DNA from: Gammaproteobacteria bacterium
Lineage (GTDB): Bacteria; Pseudomonadota; Gammaproteobacteria; RBG-16-57-12
Direction: 5' to 3'
Assembly: GCA_021647245.1 (NCBI GenBank)
Contig: JAKIVC010000012.1
Coordinates: 1 to 64,000, forward strand
Length of the DNA stretch: 64,000 bases
Shown: in pieces, positions 18,414 to 27,579 of the stretch
Layout: each line of letters begins with the position of its first letter
How positions within the stretch are numbered: position 1 is the first letter of the stretch
Translations under genes and position numbers: made by a program
The notes under the pieces: generated by a model
What the model saw: the letters and a program-made list of their open reading frames with translations, nothing else
The model's database searches: none
Told to the model about the DNA's origin: nothing

Positions 18414-19807
18414 TAAAAACTCATCTCAATAGTGGCCGCAAGCTGCCTCTCTTTATATCCTTCGCTGCCGCCAGACCCCGATCTATTTCGGCTAGAGGCC
18501 TCCAGAGAGAGGCTTAAATCCCGGCTAATTTGTCGCTGGTAATCTATGGTTATAATTTTATCTGCTGATACACCCTCAAGCGGATTGGACCAAACCCTGA
18601 TGTAGTCATATCGGACGCGAAGCGTGTCACTTCTTTTCATCTGGTACGCTGTCAAAAAACGGTGAGTATAAGAACGTTGAAATGAGCCGCCTCCCTGTGA
18701 TGAACGGTGAGTGCCTGAATTTGAGTATTGAATACGCAGCCGTTGTCGTTGATACGACACGCTAGAAGTTAATGTTTTTGTTAAAAAGATATCATTTCTC
18801 ACCGAAAGGTAAGATCGAAAATCTGGCTCGACCGAGGCCCCTTCGCTGGGCATGAATGCACGCGTGGCATCCGAGGTGGTCTCCTCTTCATATCCCGCTT
18901 CAATGGTGATACGCGATCGCTGGTAAGAGAGTTCTCCGGCATAGCTGCGGCCATAGTAGCGCCCACCGCTTGACAAACTCAGCAACAAGTAGCTTTTAGG
19001 TCGATATGAAAACCCGCTATTCCAATAGTATCCTTGTTGTTCGGTGGATAAGCGGCTATTTGTATTTCGCTCTTTTCCGCGCCGATAACTGAATTGTAAT
19101 TTTGTGGTGTATTGGTAGGACATTTTCAGGTAGATGTCTTGAAATGAACTCGTTGCACCCAACAAACTCACATAATCAACATCTGTTTCACTCCACTTTG
19201 CCGATACCGCGAGTGGACCATGGCTATTTCCTGACCCTACCTCTAGAACTTTGCTGTTGATATTACTGCTTGCCTGAGTCTGCCGCTCATAGCGCGAGAG
19301 GCCAAAAACATAGTCGAAATCAAGCGTATAATCAGAGTTCGATAGCGATAGAGAGGGGTTAACAAACCCTGTCTGCACTTTTTCAATGTCACTACTCACA
19401 ACGATCCTGGAGGTTGTCGTTCTGCCGTAGGAGACAGGCTGTCGCTGGATACTGGCACTACTGGCAAAAGATAAATTATTTTGTTGGTATGCTGAAAAAT
19501 TGACATTTAGATCTTGGTATGCCATATCCAGATTCGAACTGTTTTTTACGATCTGCTTGGTGATACCGTAGTCCGCAGCCAGCTGTATGTCCGCAGACTG
19601 CAGCTGAATCAGAATACCCGGGTTGATGAGTGTCACTCTGTCAGTAACCGTTGACTGTTCAGTTAAAAAGAGGTTGTTCGAATATTTCTCAGAGAGCAAA
19701 AGTGTCGGCGACACTCTAAAATCAGCCGTCGCAACACTCACTAATAGCAGAGCGGCAACCAGTGTAGCGATCCTCAACATACCATTTCCCACACACACAT
19801 TCGTCAA
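18413..19807 (-). CDS. TIGR03016-type outer-membrane beta-barrel of PEP-CTERM systems
   Basis: A 464-residue protein with a signal peptide (LRIATLVAALLLVSVATA) and then long runs of alternating hydrophobic residues, aromatic girdles and a terminal aromatic (ATIEMSF), as expected for an outer-membrane beta-barrel. Early landmarks FRVSPTLLLSEKYSNNLFLT match the family found only beside XrtA exosortase loci. It could be the secretion pore or an assembly partner for the EPS, since no BcsC/AlgE-type porin gene is nearby. The start is 19807 in the longest frame; an ATG at 19780 directly before the hydrophobic core is an alternative. Confidence 0.82.
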   Translation of the reverse strand: MTNVCVGNGMLRIATLVAALLLVSVATADFRVSPTLLLSEKYSNNLFLTEQSTVTDRVTLINPGILIQLQSADIQLAADYGITKQIVKNSSNLDMAYQDLNVNFSAYQQNNLSFASSASIQRQPVSYGRTTTSRIVVSSDIEKVQTGFVNPSLSLSNSDYTLDFDYVFGLSRYERQTQASSNINSKVLEVGSGNSHGPLAVSAKWSETDVDYVSLLGATSSFQDIYLKMSYQYTTKLQFSYRRGKERNTNSRLSTEQQGYYWNSGFSYRPKSYLLLSLSSGGRYYGRSYAGELSYQRSRITIEAGYEEETTSDATRAFMPSEGASVEPDFRSYLSVRNDIFLTKTLTSSVSYQRQRLRIQYSNSGTHRSSQGGGSFQRSYTHRFLTAYQMKRSDTLRVRYDYIRVWSNPLEGVSADKIITIDYQRQISRDLSLSLEASSRNRSGSGGSEGYKERQLAATIEMSF

Positions 19808-19816
19808 CCAACCCGG

Positions 19817-20653
19817 CTACTTGGCGCTGTACTGCTGATAATATCCACCTGATGAGTCGATAAAGGAGCACTTATTCAACACCATGCAAACACTTTTATC
19901 CCTGACCATCTCATCAAGTGCCTCCATGACTTTCCCTTGGGGTGTGCTAGCCGCCTCTACTACCATAACAATCTGGCCCACCATATCGGCCAGGATTTTG
20001 GCTTCGTTGGAGAGCAGTAGTGGGGGTGCATCAAAAATGACAATACGATCCGGATAACGTTCCGCCAGCTCGGTCACCAGCTGAGTCATTCGTGAGCTGG
20101 CAAGCAGTTCAACACTTTGAGCAGAATAGCCCCCCGCTGGCATCAACACCAAATCACTGATATTTGTTCGATACATGACATCGGCAACTGTCATAGACGG
20201 ATCCCGCAGGTAATCAGCCAAACCAAGCTCATCACTGAGTCCCAGTTTTTTGAAAACAGTGGGGCGTAACACGTCCGCATCGACCAGCAGCACGGTATGA
20301 TCCATCTCATGGGCCATAATTAATGCCAGATTAATTGCGGTGTATGTTTTCCCTTCTCCCGCGATGGCACTGGAGACCATAATCAAATTTCCGCGCTCAA
20401 AAAGTGACGAGCTACTTCCAAAGGCATTATTTATCAGTGGACGTTTGATCTGCCGGAACTCTTCAGAGAGCTGACAGCGGGGCATTTCAGGCGTAATAAA
20501 CCCTACATGCTCCATCTCTGCAAAGTTCAGCTGTTTGTGCCCAACCTTTGAAGAGAGGAATTTTCGCTTAAACTGCATCATCTCTTGCTCGCCGAGTGTT
20601 GGAACAAAAGAGAGCGATTCAGCCGGTTGAGCTGATTTATTTTTATCCATCAA
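19817..20653 (-). CDS. XrtA-associated tyrosine autokinase (Wzc/CpsD-like)
   Basis: A 278-residue BY-kinase domain (TIGR03018 type). Walker A is SSAIAGEGKTYTAINLA, Walker A' is VLLVDADVLRP and Walker B is IVIFDAPPLLL. The C-terminus GGYYQQYSAK carries a short tyrosine cluster for autophosphorylation. In E. coli Wzc the kinase is fused to the chain-length domain; here the partner is the separate gene directly upstream (20673-22256), as in many XrtA loci. Cycles of phosphorylation control EPS chain length and export at the inner membrane. Confidence 0.9.
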   Translation of the reverse strand: MMDKNKSAQPAESLSFVPTLGEQEMMQFKRKFLSSKVGHKQLNFAEMEHVGFITPEMPRCQLSEEFRQIKRPLINNAFGSSSSLFERGNLIMVSSAIAGEGKTYTAINLALIMAHEMDHTVLLVDADVLRPTVFKKLGLSDELGLADYLRDPSMTVADVMYRTNISDLVLMPAGGYSAQSVELLASSRMTQLVTELAERYPDRIVIFDAPPLLLSNEAKILADMVGQIVMVVEAASTPQGKVMEALDEMVRDKSVCMVLNKCSFIDSSGGYYQQYSAK

Positions 20654-20672
20654 AAATCACCTATACCATCAA

Positions 20673-22256
20673 TTATGATGAAATATTCAAATACACCATG
20701 GCGGCTGAAAGCAGACCCGCCTCAAAAGCGATCACCATAAAATACACGAGTAAAAAGAGTGCTACCAACGTAAAAAATGTGAACATTTTAACTTTTCGGG
20801 TTCTCAGTTGTGCGGGTGTTTTAAAGAGTGAAACACCACCCAACACTGGTAGCCCGGTGACCGCTCTTAACGATTGGACCGAATTAAATTGCGGCCTTAA
20901 CTGAGCATCAAGAAAAATTATTCCACAGATAAATGCCAAACCACCCAGCATCACAGCGGTTATAAGCAGCGGACGGTTCGGGCCCACAGGTATAACCGGT
21001 TCGCGCGGAGGATCAATAACACGTACATGCACCTGATCAGAGCTAAGCTCAGCCTCACGTGAAATCATCGCTGCCTCACGCCGTGACACTAACGCTTCGT
21101 AGTTACTCTTGTTAACATCATAGTCACGATTCAGCTTGGCCAGCTCAGCCTCCACCATGGGAATGGTGTCGACATGCTCTTTGAATTTATTTACATGGCG
21201 CGAATATTCGGCAACACGCACTCTTAAGCCTGAGACCTCGGCCTCAACACGACTCAACTCAACTCTCAACTCCTGATAAACCGGATCAGCGGTATACATT
21301 GCAACGCTCACAGACTGCCCCTCTTTAGCCGCTGCTTTACTGGCAGCCACTTGTGACTCCAGAAGTGCAATATTTTCACGCAGAACAAGAATATCCGGAT
21401 GAGACTCTGTGTAATTAAATGTCAACTCATCCAAGCGCATCCGCATAGCACTCAGCCGCTGCTCAAGGGGGGTCTCTGCCACCGCAATCATTGAGTGCTG
21501 GCTTCGTGATTCAATCACCGACTTCTCCTGATCCAACTCTGTTCTCAGGTCATCACGTCGTCGCGTTGCCTCTCTCAGATCCAGACGAGCACGGCTTAAG
21601 TTATTTTCAGCCCCTTCCAGCTGCCGAAAATACCCACCCGCCTCGGTCGGCATTAAACCGATATTCTCCCGTTTGAATGTTTTTAGCGCACTTTCAGCCT
21701 CAATCAACTTTTTCTCATAAACAGAGATCTGTGTTTCGAGAAACTTATGCGCCAATTCGGCATCACCACGACTACTTTTTAGCATCGAGTTCATGAATGT
21801 TTCAAGTAGTGACTCGACTACCCGCTTAGCTAAGCGGGGGGCTTTGTCAGAGTAGGAGATCACATAGATATTTTCCCGCTCACTCCCATTGATCTTTATT
21901 TTATTTCTCAGATCCACGATGATTCTCTCAAACTCCTCAGGTGAGTTAGCCCGAAGATCAAGGTCGACCAACCTGGCCACGATCTCAAGATTAGTACGAC
22001 TAAGCAGTGTCCTGCGGGCCAGATCCAGCTGCTCTTCACTACTGCCCTGTCCATCAACAGCCAGGCCTTCAAGTAGCGGCCCAAGGACTGACTGAGTATC
22101 CAGGTATATTTTCACTTTTGATTCATAAACATTTGGCATGAAGTGCACCACTGGCCAGCCGACCATACTGATACCCATCACCACCCACAACACCAGCCAT
22201 CTTTTACGCCAAAAAAGATAGCCAATCGATAAAGCTTGCTTTAACTGCTCATTCAT
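20673..22256 (-). CDS. XrtA-associated polysaccharide chain-length determinant
   Basis: A 527-residue PCP protein (Wzz/GumC type, TIGR03007). It has an N-terminal membrane segment (about residues 20-37), a long periplasmic coiled coil (roughly 140-400) and a C-terminal membrane segment preceded by the proline-rich DPPREPVIPVGPNRP. A second hydrophobic segment lies near residues 490-515. It spans the periplasm, sets polysaccharide length and links polymerase, kinase and outer-membrane exporter. The ATG at 22256 starts MNEQLKQALSIGYLFW. A 194-base non-coding gap, in which I see nothing definite, separates it from the export lipoprotein gene. Confidence 0.9.
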   Translation of the reverse strand: MNEQLKQALSIGYLFWRKRWLVLWVVMGISMVGWPVVHFMPNVYESKVKIYLDTQSVLGPLLEGLAVDGQGSSEEQLDLARRTLLSRTNLEIVARLVDLDLRANSPEEFERIIVDLRNKIKINGSERENIYVISYSDKAPRLAKRVVESLLETFMNSMLKSSRGDAELAHKFLETQISVYEKKLIEAESALKTFKRENIGLMPTEAGGYFRQLEGAENNLSRARLDLREATRRRDDLRTELDQEKSVIESRSQHSMIAVAETPLEQRLSAMRMRLDELTFNYTESHPDILVLRENIALLESQVAASKAAAKEGQSVSVAMYTADPVYQELRVELSRVEAEVSGLRVRVAEYSRHVNKFKEHVDTIPMVEAELAKLNRDYDVNKSNYEALVSRREAAMISREAELSSDQVHVRVIDPPREPVIPVGPNRPLLITAVMLGGLAFICGIIFLDAQLRPQFNSVQSLRAVTGLPVLGGVSLFKTPAQLRTRKVKMFTFFTLVALFLLVYFMVIAFEAGLLSAAMVYLNISS

Positions 22257-22450
22257 TTATTGAAAAAACCCACTAATTACAAAGATCCAACCGCAATCCA
22301 TAATGCAATAAAGCTCACTTTTCATGAGCCGACACTACACAACATCCTTAACCCACAAAATACTGATCACGGACCATCGAGTGCCCGCAATACTGCAACA
22401 AATTTCTTATCTTTGGCTGCCCGACTCACAAATTTCACTAAAAATCCGCA

Positions 22451-23113
22451 TCAAAAATATGATTCTGGGATAATGACGATATCACCCGCTTTTAGAACCT
22501 TGTTTTTGCTTATATCGCCTTTTTCCATTAAATCTTCGAGTTTCAATGCTATCTTCTGCTGCTCTCCATTATGATCACGAATCAACACCGCCCGATTACC
22601 CGCAGAGAACTCAGTCAGACCACCGACCTCAATTAATACATCCAGCAGTGTCATCTCTTTTCTATACGGTAACGCCCTCGGCTCTGCCGCCTGACCGATC
22701 ACTCTGACTTGATGTGAATAGGCTGTCCCAAACCCTGTCACCATCACCGTTACTTTCGGGAACTTAATATAAGACTGCAACAGCGCCTCAATCTGGCGAG
22801 AGGTCGCAGTAGTGGTAACGCCTACAACCGGCAGATCGTCAACCAGCGGAATAGATATATAGCCATCTGGGCGAACCGGCACCGTTACCGACAGCTCTGG
22901 ATTGCGCCAAACAAATATATTAAGCATGTCGCCGACTTGAACCGTGTATTTCAAGTCATCCAGCTCATCGCCCTCTTCAGGCAAGGCCATCTCACTAAGA
23001 GATACCGGAGTCCCTTTTTTTTCTGCCTGCACCGAATTGTATTGAGCCGCGGCGTTACACCCCACCAACAAAAGCGTACTCAAGCATCCCACAATAACAA
23101 CTGCCAATCTCAT
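22451..23113 (-). CDS. EPS export outer-membrane lipoprotein (Wza-like)
   Basis: A 220-residue polysaccharide export protein (TIGR03027 type). It has a lipoprotein signal with lipobox LLVGC (Cys19). Then comes the Poly_export domain (YTVQVGDMLNIFVWRNPELS, VRPDGYISIPLVDDL) and a SLBB domain (VRVIGQAAEPRALPY, TLLDVLIEVGG). It is shorter than Wza (about 380) because it has a single SLBB domain and no C-terminal helix, which is usual for this family. It should form the periplasmic part of the export channel with the chain-length protein. Confidence 0.9.
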   Translation of the reverse strand: MRLAVVIVGCLSTLLLVGCNAAAQYNSVQAEKKGTPVSLSEMALPEEGDELDDLKYTVQVGDMLNIFVWRNPELSVTVPVRPDGYISIPLVDDLPVVGVTTTATSRQIEALLQSYIKFPKVTVMVTGFGTAYSHQVRVIGQAAEPRALPYRKEMTLLDVLIEVGGLTEFSAGNRAVLIRDHNGEQQKIALKLEDLMEKGDISKNKVLKAGDIVIIPESYF

Positions 23114-23173
23114 AGCACATTAATCCTTATTCATAATACCCAGCCATTTTCGCCACAGAGGCAGCAGGCTATT

Positions 23174-25981
23174 TTAGTTCAATCTTTTCATCAGTTTTTC
23201 CGCATCACTGCGCGCCATGAAGCTACCCTTTTTTTCCAACGCTTCTGTCAAAAGTCTCTTTGCTTCGGAGTGCTTATTGGCCTTTGCTAACACCGCTGCA
23301 TAGTGGTATTTAATATCTGAGCTATCCGGCATAAGGGCGTAGGCTTGGGACAACAGACTCTCCGCCTTCACATCGTCACCTGACTTAAACAACAGCCATC
23401 CATAAGTATCCATGACATTAGCATCATCTCCTTTTAGTTCGTATGCCTTGGTTGCAGCTGTTTTCCCTCGCTCAATATCCCCCAACTCCAAATGAACCCA
23501 GGCAAGATTATTGTAGACCAGGTAATCATCTGGGCTGTTCAGCAGAATATCGTTGTACAAGTGCAAGGTTTTTTCGTATTTTCCACGGTTGAGATAATCC
23601 GATGCGATCATCTTCTTAACATTCACATCGCTTGGGTTTTTATCGACCCATAGCTCAAGCTCCGCAACGGCATCCTGTCGATTTAATTTCAGTTTAACCT
23701 GGTATAACTTGACGACCAGCACCTGACTCAGACCGATTTTTTTTGCGCTATTATAGGCCGACAGCGCTTGCTGAAACTCCCCCTGAGCGGCATAAAAATC
23801 ACCTTTCAGTATATATCCACCCGCTCTATCAGGGTGCGCTGCAATCAGCTTGTCTGCATATTTATGAGCCATACGAAAGTTTCCTGATGTGGCTTCGGCA
23901 ACGGCCATCATCACAATAACTTGTTCATTGCGCGGGTCGATTCTATTTGCCCGTTCGAGTGAGTTGAGTGCGACCGCCTCATTACCCAGTTGAAGGTGTA
24001 CTTGTGCATGCATCAACAGAGAAGCTACAGCGTCATCCTCTTTCACAAGCTGGTTAAGAACGCTTACCGCATCATTAAGCCGTCCTGACTGAATATATAG
24101 CTGGCTTATCAACACTTTTGCGGAAGTCGAATCTTCTGCCTTATCCAGTATCTGATTTAAGTAGCTCTCAGCCGTCTCAGGCTTGCCGTTGCGTAAGTAG
24201 TGCCTTGCCAGCAACATGCGAGGCATCACCGCCTTGTCGTCAAGACGTATCAGCTTCTCCATCAACTTAAGCGCATCACTCTCACGTCCGAGTTGTACAT
24301 AGATCTGCGCAAGGCCAATCGCTGTACGTTCATTTCCCTGCTCCAGCGAGTGTGCTTTTTCAAAATAGTCCCGTGCCTTTTCGAGCTTGCCATCCCGATA
24401 CTCCAGCTCAGCCATGGAAGAGAAAAGCAGCACGGAGGGCTCGACATTATCCAAAGCTTGCTGCAGCTCTTTGCGGGCCAGGTCGAAATCGCCCTTTGTC
24501 ATATAGACCTTAGCAATGGCGATATAACCATTGGGTTGCGCCGGATGCTCTTTTATCGCTTTTCTGGAGAGATCAATAACTTTGGGGAAATTACCCTTTT
24601 GCAGGTAAGCGGCCACCAGCGCCATCTGCTCATTCAAATCACTATTATTACCCCCAGCCAGTAACGCGATAACATCATCCGCATTACCTCCCGAAAGGTA
24701 GGCCATTGCCAGCTCTGAGCGCAGTGAACTGCTCTCAGGTGAAGAGGGTAGAATTTTATCTATATACTCCTTTCCAAGCTGGTAATTACCGCTGCGAATT
24801 GCGGCGGTACTAATCAGGGTGATCAACTGCTGGTCATCTGCATTATTGGCGATTCCCTTGCTTAGAATTTCATAAGCCTCTTCAGGCTGCTGAAGCATCA
24901 AGCGGGTCGCGCCCAACAGCTTGCGGGGAAACAGGTTATCGGGATCAATAGCCATATATTGACTTAAATATCTATTTGCCTGCTCAAAACTACCCAACAC
25001 ATACTTAACCGCCCCCATTAGCAGCAGTGATGGTTTATGATCGGAAGATATTGACAACAGCTTTTCCAGATAGTCTTCTGCCAGGGCATACTCTTTTTGC
25101 TCGTAGGCAATCATGCTTCGGAGGTAGAGGCTGTTAGGGTTTCGGTCGTTGGATGCAAGCAGCTGCTCAACATGCTTTAGAGCACCACTATAATTTTTTT
25201 CTGCTAGATTTGCCCGCACCAAACCATTCAGCGCCTGATGCTTATACAGCGTCATCACCTCCTTAAAGGCGCTATCAACCACTCGCTCATAAGTAGATTT
25301 CGCGGCAGGGAAGTCTCCACGTTTCATCGCAAGGTCAGCCCTGAAAAGCAGCGCCTCCGGGTCTTTATCATTCACCGACAGCGCCTTATCAAGGCTAACC
25401 TCGGCCAGCTCAACATCACCTGACATCAACACTTTTTTTGCCTGTAGAACATGAGCCGACACGGCATCTGGATTTTTTTGTAGTGCCTTGTCCGCAAGCT
25501 CAGAACCTGCCTCCAGCTCACCCAGGGAGAAATGTGCTTTCGCTTGGATTACATACAGTTCAGCCTGCGATCGATCACTCATTGCTTCCGTTGGGGCGAA
25601 GTCCCGGAGTATTTTTTTATACTTTCCTTGCAGAAGCAGTGCTTGCCCCTGATTAACCAGTAGTGTTTCATCGCCTGGCTTCAGACGCAGTGCTCGACCA
25701 AGCTCTTTTTCAGCACCTGCGGCATCACCCATCGCAAGATAGATTTCACCCAGTGCGGAGCGAGCAGCCACATCATCAGGAGCAGCAATCAGCGCGTTTT
25801 TATATGCAATAATTGCCGGCTCTATTTTACCACTCTGATAATACTGAAGCGCCTGTTCAACAAACGCTTTACTATCCGTCGGCTCACTTGAACACGAGGC
25901 AAGCAGGGCCATGGAAAATGCCATAACAATAATGTTGAGTGACCGCTTGCCAGCAAGCCTCTTTCCGCTGTAATAATCCAT
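23174..25981 (-). CDS. prsT: PrsT-type TPR lipoprotein of XrtA/PEP-CTERM systems
   Basis: A protein of about 935 residues. A lipoprotein signal ends in the lipobox ALLASC (Cys30 from the chosen start), and about 20 tetratricopeptide repeats follow to the end. The family (TIGR02917) occurs only with exosortase-A EPS loci and is thought to scaffold assembly or protein sorting in the periplasm. The frame opens at 26047, but ATG at 25981 has GGGGAGAG before it and places a normal signal peptide at the N-terminus. ATG at 26008, overlapping the xrtA stop, is the alternative. There are no nucleotide-level repeats despite the protein repeats. Confidence 0.88.
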   Translation of the reverse strand: MDYYSGKRLAGKRSLNIIVMAFSMALLASCSSEPTDSKAFVEQALQYYQSGKIEPAIIAYKNALIAAPDDVAARSALGEIYLAMGDAAGAEKELGRALRLKPGDETLLVNQGQALLLQGKYKKILRDFAPTEAMSDRSQAELYVIQAKAHFSLGELEAGSELADKALQKNPDAVSAHVLQAKKVLMSGDVELAEVSLDKALSVNDKDPEALLFRADLAMKRGDFPAAKSTYERVVDSAFKEVMTLYKHQALNGLVRANLAEKNYSGALKHVEQLLASNDRNPNSLYLRSMIAYEQKEYALAEDYLEKLLSISSDHKPSLLLMGAVKYVLGSFEQANRYLSQYMAIDPDNLFPRKLLGATRLMLQQPEEAYEILSKGIANNADDQQLITLISTAAIRSGNYQLGKEYIDKILPSSPESSSLRSELAMAYLSGGNADDVIALLAGGNNSDLNEQMALVAAYLQKGNFPKVIDLSRKAIKEHPAQPNGYIAIAKVYMTKGDFDLARKELQQALDNVEPSVLLFSSMAELEYRDGKLEKARDYFEKAHSLEQGNERTAIGLAQIYVQLGRESDALKLMEKLIRLDDKAVMPRMLLARHYLRNGKPETAESYLNQILDKAEDSTSAKVLISQLYIQSGRLNDAVSVLNQLVKEDDAVASLLMHAQVHLQLGNEAVALNSLERANRIDPRNEQVIVMMAVAEATSGNFRMAHKYADKLIAAHPDRAGGYILKGDFYAAQGEFQQALSAYNSAKKIGLSQVLVVKLYQVKLKLNRQDAVAELELWVDKNPSDVNVKKMIASDYLNRGKYEKTLHLYNDILLNSPDDYLVYNNLAWVHLELGDIERGKTAATKAYELKGDDANVMDTYGWLLFKSGDDVKAESLLSQAYALMPDSSDIKYHYAAVLAKANKHSEAKRLLTEALEKKGSFMARSDAEKLMKRLN

Positions 25982-26000
25982 CACTCTCCCCTGCCGCTTT

Positions 26001-27542
26001 TTACCCATTAGCCTTCGATCCACTCGCCAGCCCGTCCACAAAGCCATTTAAACCCGCATTCGCCTCCTCGTAAAAAGAGGAGAGCACGCTTCTAGCTTCA
26101 TCGGGATGAACATCATAGCCAGCAGAAATTATAATCAACGCCCCGTCAGAGCGACCAGTCAAAATACCAAACACTTCGAATAGCTTTGCCTGATATTTTT
26201 CTGCGCTAACCCGGCCACCGATTCTGTACCAATACCAAGCTAACCGTTCGCCTCCCGCGCCGGAACGGATGGTAACCTCTTTTACATGGCCAGACAACAG
26301 TGAGTAATCCTTTTCAGACGTTAGCTGGGACCAGTTTTCACCATCTACGATGTGATTAGCATAATCGATAAGACTTGCCTCAGGTTTTGATGATGAGTAA
26401 TAAGCCACCGCGGCCTGCACATCTGAAGTCGCACCCTGGTAAACCGTGCCAATGGTGAAATCTGCCCCTTTATAATCCGGCAGCACCAGCTGTTCAGGTG
26501 ACTCAGAAAGTGTTGCCCAGCCTGCAATATCCGGCATTTCTGCATTACTGAGAGGCATTGAGATATTGCTGCGCAGGTAGTCAGATAGTGCTGGCGGAGC
26601 AATCAGCAATACCAAAGCTAGCGAAAGCACAGCAACCTTAGTCGGCTGCGACGTGAACAGTGCATTAGTAATTACTGGCGCCGTTTTCTGCTCTGTTTCA
26701 GCAGGCACCACATCCCACTTAGCAAGATATTTGTAACCGAACCAGTAGAGCAGAGCCACCATCACCAAAAAGATATACCAGCCTAGATTGGCGTGATCAT
26801 GAATATAGGGGTGCTCCATTTGCGTCAAATGCCCGGCATAAATAACCACGAACACCCGCAGCCAATTAGCGAGCAGTGATGCCATCAAAAACAGCAAGAC
26901 GTACAGCAACCTGATTTTAAAGCTGTAAAAATTCAGATAAGAGAAGAGCGTTGAAAGAGCAAAAGCGACCAGGAAGTAGCGAAGCCCACTACACGCCTCA
27001 AGTACCGCAAAACTGCCCTCGGGAATCGTCAATAGGTAGCCATCTCTGATCACTGGAATACCCGCCAACATAAGCATCTGATGCACAGCATGCACTGTAA
27101 TGACCTGAAACGGCATTTGTAACGGCAGCCAAACCGGTGTTGCAAAGAAGATAAACAACATCGCAAACAGCAGCTCTTTGGTGATGCTATAGCCAAGAGC
27201 AAACCAGACAAACAGCATCATTATCAACAGAGCACTGAGCACCTGTACCAGGTTGACATCCACCAGTGAGCCCAGTAACCAAAAAAAGCCAACGAAGGGA
27301 ATAATAATAACCGGCCGAATATCCAGTCGCGGTTGCATACGGGGGAGAGAGTGCCGTTTATCCCACACAAGAAACAGGACCACTGCAATAATTAACCAAC
27401 CGTGGGCATATTCACCTTCAACATCATTCCACAATGCAAACAGACGACTAAAGGTATCCCAATATGAGTAGAGTATGGCTCCACAACCGACCAGCAGCAG
27501 CGAGAGCGCACTCTTCCATTGAATTTTAGCTTCATACTTCAT
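26001..27542 (-). CDS. xrtA: Exosortase A fused to an EpsI-like domain
   Basis: A 513-residue protein. Residues 1-275 form the exosortase, with about eight membrane segments and the three invariant catalytic residues: Cys184 in EACSGLRYF, Arg229 in NWLRV and His250 in HDHANLGW. Exosortases cleave and re-attach proteins bearing C-terminal PEP-CTERM tags, in the manner of sortase and archaeosortase. Residues 300-500 are an EpsI-type domain (DYKGADFTIGTVYQG, RLAWYWYRIGG), the usual fusion in XrtA. It is encoded between prsR and prsT. No tagged substrate is encoded in the window. Confidence 0.92.
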   Translation of the reverse strand: MKYEAKIQWKSALSLLLVGCGAILYSYWDTFSRLFALWNDVEGEYAHGWLIIAVVLFLVWDKRHSLPRMQPRLDIRPVIIIPFVGFFWLLGSLVDVNLVQVLSALLIMMLFVWFALGYSITKELLFAMLFIFFATPVWLPLQMPFQVITVHAVHQMLMLAGIPVIRDGYLLTIPEGSFAVLEACSGLRYFLVAFALSTLFSYLNFYSFKIRLLYVLLFLMASLLANWLRVFVVIYAGHLTQMEHPYIHDHANLGWYIFLVMVALLYWFGYKYLAKWDVVPAETEQKTAPVITNALFTSQPTKVAVLSLALVLLIAPPALSDYLRSNISMPLSNAEMPDIAGWATLSESPEQLVLPDYKGADFTIGTVYQGATSDVQAAVAYYSSSKPEASLIDYANHIVDGENWSQLTSEKDYSLLSGHVKEVTIRSGAGGERLAWYWYRIGGRVSAEKYQAKLFEVFGILTGRSDGALIIISAGYDVHPDEARSVLSSFYEEANAGLNGFVDGLASGSKANG

Positions 27543-27579
27543 GCGATTAAATCCTTGATCGCGCTATTCTGCACATTAT

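Noticed and set aside
22257-22450. Sigma-54 (-24/-12) promoter for PrsR in gaps of the EPS locus
   Set aside because: Partial matches to TGGCAC-N5-TTGC lacked the GG or GC core, so I report no site here or in the other gaps of the locus.
24200-24664. 154-residue plus-strand frame within prsT
   Set aside because: It lies antisense to a well-supported TPR gene and has no recognisable domain or start signal. Many similar antisense frames in the window were dropped for the same reason.
23174-25981. Possible CRISPR or tandem DNA repeat in the TPR gene
   Set aside because: The repeats are at protein level, with diverged codons and no constant spacer pattern.
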